The notes under the pieces were generated by a model. The model was not told where the DNA came from and searched no databases. It saw nothing but the letters and a program-made list of their open reading frames with translations. Of a stretch of 9,256 bases of DNA, positions 7,171 to 9,256 are shown one piece after another (position 1 is the first letter of the stretch; every line of letters starts with the position of its first letter). A program made the translations under genes and the position numbers. Origin of the DNA: Candidatus Poseidoniaceae archaeon (lineage in GTDB: Archaea; Thermoplasmatota; Poseidoniia; Poseidoniales; Poseidoniaceae); the NCBI GenBank assembly GCA_022425585.1, contig JAKMFF010000117.1:1-9256 (forward strand), given 5' to 3'.

Positions 7171-8003
7171 TGGTAGGCAGACCTGCTATGGGTGTGGCAC
7201 AGCAAATTATTATTCCCGGTGCCATCCAAGGTGGCGGTTCTTCCAACAAGCGATGGTGGGTCTTTGGAGGATTGATGGTTGCGTGGTTATTTTTCAGTGC
7301 AGTAGGAGTGGCAATGGAACCTAATATAGATGAATTAGATCAGTGTGCTGATGAAGAATTTTTCACCGGAGAAGTGTCGGAGGAATGTCGTGATTTACGT
7401 GAACAGAGGGATAGCAGTGACATTGTTGTAGGAATTGGCAGCCTGTTTTGCTGTGGTGGAATAATAATGTTAATTGTCGCATCACTAGTGAGTAAACCGG
7501 CAACGAAAACCGTCGTTGTTCAACAAGGCTTTGTTCCACGAGCACAAGTGGTTCAAGGCAGAACTCAAGTGATACAAACTGGTGCAGTAGTCAAAACTGG
7601 CTTTAGTGGGACAATGCCAACACAGAAGGCTCGTGCTAGTGTACCAACTCAGCAAACTAATCAACAATCTAATCAACAGCCTAAACCGCAACAAGGCGGG
7701 GCACCTTCAATGGATGAAATTAACAAGTTGGCCGCTGAAGCCAATAATCTAGAACTAGCTAGAGACTTTGCTAAAGCCGCTGAATTATATCAGAAAGCCG
7801 GGCTATTTGCCGAGGCAGGAAGAATAAGACAAACCTACCTAGAAAACGACAAGCCTGTGGTGCAGATCGGACAAATTGGCGATTCAGTAGTCAAGGATTC
7901 AGTCATCATGGGCAAGCAGAATCAACCTCAGGTATGTCGAAATTGTAACATAGAAATCCAACCAGAATGGAAGTTCTGCCCGTCTTGTAATATTCCATTG
8001 TGA
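7170..8003 (+). CDS. Two-helix membrane protein with TPR-like hairpin and C-terminal zinc ribbon
   Basis: 277 residues of unknown function. Helix 1 lies at about 28-48 and helix 2 at about 84-107, with an acidic segment containing two cysteines (C59, C73) between them. A Val/Gln-rich linker (108-178, with Gln-Asn runs) leads to an Ala-rich helical hairpin at 183-222 (ARDFAKAAELYQKAGLFAEA) that resembles one TPR unit. A short repeat-like IGDSVVKDSVI segment (236-246) follows, and the end is a zinc ribbon, CxxC (C256, C259) and CxxC (C270, C273) ten residues apart. The soluble C-terminal part is probably cytoplasmic and may bind proteins (inferred). The start is uncertain: ATG at 7188 and GTG at 7194 are in frame and better spaced behind the GCATAAAA elements. 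A small membrane protein follows after 9 bases. Confidence 0.85.
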   Translation: MVGRPAMGVAQQIIIPGAIQGGGSSNKRWWVFGGLMVAWLFFSAVGVAMEPNIDELDQCADEEFFTGEVSEECRDLREQRDSSDIVVGIGSLFCCGGIIMLIVASLVSKPATKTVVVQQGFVPRAQVVQGRTQVIQTGAVVKTGFSGTMPTQKARASVPTQQTNQQSNQQPKPQQGGAPSMDEINKLAAEANNLELARDFAKAAELYQKAGLFAEAGRIRQTYLENDKPVVQIGQIGDSVVKDSVIMGKQNQPQVCRNCNIEIQPEWKFCPSCNIPL

Positions 8004-8004
8004 A

Positions 8005-8009
8005 GTGAT
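8005..8009 (+). promoter_or_regulatory. Short Shine-Dalgarno for the 81-residue membrane protein
   Basis: GTGAT ends three bases before ATG 8013, the same spacing as at the NSS gene. It directly follows the upstream TGA, which supports translation from a shared mRNA. Confidence 0.5.
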
Positions 8010-8012
8010 AAA

Positions 8013-8258
8013 ATGGACTATGCGTATTATTCACTCTCGCTAATTATTGCTTATGCTTTAGTTAGATATTTTACTGAGAATACTAAAATTCATCTGAAAT
8101 TCAAAGGCCTGTGGGTTCATCATTGGATTTTAGCAGCCATTACAATGCTCATTGTCCTGTATCTCGAAATTGATGAACCTTACATTTGGGGCGCCCTTAC
8201 CGGTGTTGCATTAGAAGGATTGCCGCGCAAGAATTGGTCGATTCGTAACAAAAAGTAA
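8013..8258 (+). CDS. Small membrane protein with HHW motif, unknown function
   Basis: 81 residues, mostly hydrophobic: a helix at about 5-20, a second at about 36-51 beginning with WVHHWILA, and a third shorter hydrophobic stretch at about 56-69. The end is basic (LPRKNWSIRNKK), which suggests a cytoplasmic C-terminus by the positive-inside rule. I do not recognise the family. The paired histidines at a membrane boundary could bind a metal or simply sit at the interface. The gene begins 9 bases after the zinc-ribbon gene behind a short Shine-Dalgarno, so the two are probably co-transcribed. Coding reality is supported by this spacing and by the well-formed helix and loop pattern. Confidence 0.75.
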   Translation: MDYAYYSLSLIIAYALVRYFTENTKIHLKFKGLWVHHWILAAITMLIVLYLEIDEPYIWGALTGVALEGLPRKNWSIRNKK

Positions 8259-8272
8259 CGTCGGCATAACCC

Positions 8273-8280
8273 CTTTATCA
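8273..8280 (+). promoter_or_regulatory. Candidate TATA element for the GNAT gene
   Basis: CTTTATCA is centred about 24.5 bases before ATG 8301, which has no Shine-Dalgarno. This fits a leaderless archaeal transcript and separates the GNAT gene from the pair upstream. Confidence 0.4.
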
Positions 8281-8300
8281 GCTATGGATGTGCTACGGAT

Positions 8301-8780
8301 ATGGATGATGTCGAATGGCTTCAGTCAACATTGGCTTCTGAAATGGAAGTTCGTCCGCCGACCAGTAGACGTCGAGAGGCTAGATACCTGGCAGGTAATT
8401 GTGTCAAATTATACCACGGTGAACAATTAATCGCCTATGCGGAAATGCGCATGGTAGGGCACCATATGGAGATTTCAACTGTCCTAGTAGATGCGAACTT
8501 TCGCAGCCAGGGTAAAGGGAAGGAATTAATCAAAAAGGCATTAGAGAGTATAACTAGTGACAAGATTTTGTGTTGTACTAAGAATCCAGCAATGGCAAAA
8601 GTGCTCAAGGAACTTGGTTTTACTGTCAAAAAATGGCCAGGGTCATACACATATCTAGTATTATCAATCAATACCATACGTCGATTATTTTCTATGCTCC
8701 TTAGATTTGAATTCAAACGAATTTGGCAGCAGGGCAAAGGTATTCACAAATATGACATGTTTGTAATCGAGGAAAAATAA
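8301..8780 (+). CDS. GNAT-family N-acetyltransferase
   Basis: 159 residues with the GNAT acetyl-CoA fold. Strand 4 (MEISTVLVD, 56-64) leads into motif A, RSQGKGKELIKKAL (68-81), which has the R/Q-x-x-G-x-G pyrophosphate-binding loop. Motif B follows at about 95-107 (NPAMAKVLKELGF), a common GNAT ending. A further 50 residues run on to a basic, aromatic C-terminus (RIWQQGKGIHKYDMF). It would transfer an acetyl group from acetyl-CoA to an amine. The acceptor is unknown; a small molecule or a protein N-terminus or lysine are all possible. An overlapping ATG at 8284 is out of frame, so 8301 is the start. The gene stands 42 bases after the small membrane protein and 41 bases before the galactokinase-like gene. 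Confidence 0.9.
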   Translation: MDDVEWLQSTLASEMEVRPPTSRRREARYLAGNCVKLYHGEQLIAYAEMRMVGHHMEISTVLVDANFRSQGKGKELIKKALESITSDKILCCTKNPAMAKVLKELGFTVKKWPGSYTYLVLSINTIRRLFSMLLRFEFKRIWQQGKGIHKYDMFVIEEK

Positions 8781-8793
8781 TTTGCCAATCAAG

Positions 8794-8801
8794 CAATATA
8801 G
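8794..8801 (+). promoter_or_regulatory. Candidate TATA element for the galactokinase-like gene
   Basis: CAATATAG is centred about 24.5 bases before ATG 8822. No Shine-Dalgarno precedes the ATG. The position is the same as at the MscS and GNAT genes. Confidence 0.45.
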
Positions 8802-8821
8802 CAGTTTACTGACCACTTGCT

Positions 8822-9256
8822 ATGCATCGCCGAGTTACTGTCCCAGCAAGGGTCAATATCATTGGCGAGCATACCGATTACACCCAAGGACTTGCTCTGC
8901 CATTTGCCATTAACAGGTATCTGATTTTGACAATAAAAAGTCGAGAAATAGGTTATTCTGGTGACGATACTGTCATTGCTTTGTGGCAAGCTATAGGCGG
9001 TGCACCGGCTGATTTAACAGTCAGCAGTGAGATACCTCAAGGCAAAGGTATGTCCTCATCTGCCGCCCTTTGCCTGGCCATTGTCCTTGGTAAATACGGA
9101 AATATGGATCCTCTTGACGCGTGTAAAAAAGCCCAAACTCTCGAGCATGAAGTGCTCAACACCCCGTGCGGTCTACTTGACCAAATGGCGATAATGTATG
9201 CCAAAAGACAACGCTGCACAATGATTGACTTTTCAACGATGGCGGTTGAATGCCTC
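8822..9256 (+). CDS. Galactokinase-type GHMP kinase (5' part, cut by window end)
   Basis: 145 codons are open to the last base, so the C-terminal half is missing. The N-terminus is the galactokinase signature: PARVNIIGEHTDY (8-20) followed by GLALPFAI, with R10, E16, H17 and D19 in the sugar-binding positions. The GHMP phosphate loop is PQGKGMSSSAAL (72-83). LEHEVLNTPCGLLDQM (107-122) places D120 as the catalytic base of the CGxxDQ motif. The enzyme would phosphorylate galactose or a related sugar at C1 with ATP in the cytoplasm. Only about 45 residues separate LPFAI from the phosphate loop, against roughly 70-80 in typical GalK, so the N-terminal lobe is compact. The substrate could be another sugar such as a galactosamine or uronic acid. 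No Leloir-pathway neighbour is visible before the edge. The start at 8822 puts the signature at the usual distance. Confidence 0.88.
   Translation, partial: MHRRVTVPARVNIIGEHTDYTQGLALPFAINRYLILTIKSREIGYSGDDTVIALWQAIGGAPADLTVSSEIPQGKGMSSSAALCLAIVLGKYGNMDPLDACKKAQTLEHEVLNTPCGLLDQMAIMYAKRQRCTMIDFSTMAVECL

Noticed and set aside
9037..9219. 60-codon minus-strand frame at the right edge
   Set aside because: It is antisense to the phosphate loop and CGxxDQ region of the galactokinase-like gene, whose motifs are unmistakable.

Overview
The window looks like a stretch of archaeal chromosome, most likely from a marine planktonic euryarchaeon of the Marine Group II (Poseidoniales) type. Four things point that way. 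Shine-Dalgarno sequences match the archaeal 16S tail (GAGGTGATCC before the transporter gene). Several first genes have no Shine-Dalgarno but carry a TATA-like octamer centred about 24.5 bases before the start codon. A secreted, C-terminally anchored M14 carboxypeptidase carries Asp-rich calcium-type loops. Base composition is moderately AT-rich. The lineage is an inference; no rRNA or other marker gene is present. I see no tRNA, rRNA, CRISPR array, insertion sequence or integrase. Genes are packed tightly and no gene-free stretch exceeds 100 bases.

Left part (1-4742, minus strand). Reading in the direction of transcription: an ArsC/YfgD-like thioredoxin-fold reductase, then after 75 bases a secreted M14 zinc carboxypeptidase, then after 14 bases a sodium-dependent NSS/SNF amino-acid transporter, then after 11 bases a membrane-anchored coiled-coil protein that runs off the left edge. 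The last three look like one operon. The anchored carboxypeptidase would free C-terminal amino acids from peptides outside the cell, the symporter would import them, and the coiled-coil protein may be an accessory subunit. The coupling is inferred from gene order.

Middle (4832-7150). An MscS-type mechanosensitive channel on the plus strand meets, stop codon against stop codon with no base between, a minus-strand 406-residue protein. That protein has paired N-terminal cysteines, a region resembling a degenerate aminoglycoside-phosphotransferase/maltokinase fold, and two C-terminal membrane helices. Nineteen bases beyond its start a divergent plus-strand pair begins.

Right part (7170-9256, plus strand). 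A two-helix membrane protein with a Gln-rich linker, a TPR-like helical hairpin and a C-terminal zinc ribbon is followed, with a Shine-Dalgarno overlapping its stop region, by an 81-residue membrane protein with an HHW motif. Then come a GNAT acetyltransferase and the first 145 codons of a compact galactokinase-type GHMP kinase, each with its own TATA-like element. The galactokinase is cut by the window edge.

The best candidates for something undescribed are the coiled-coil partner of the NSS transporter, the kinase-like membrane protein with its divergent zinc-ribbon neighbour, and the calcium-loop insertions in the carboxypeptidase.
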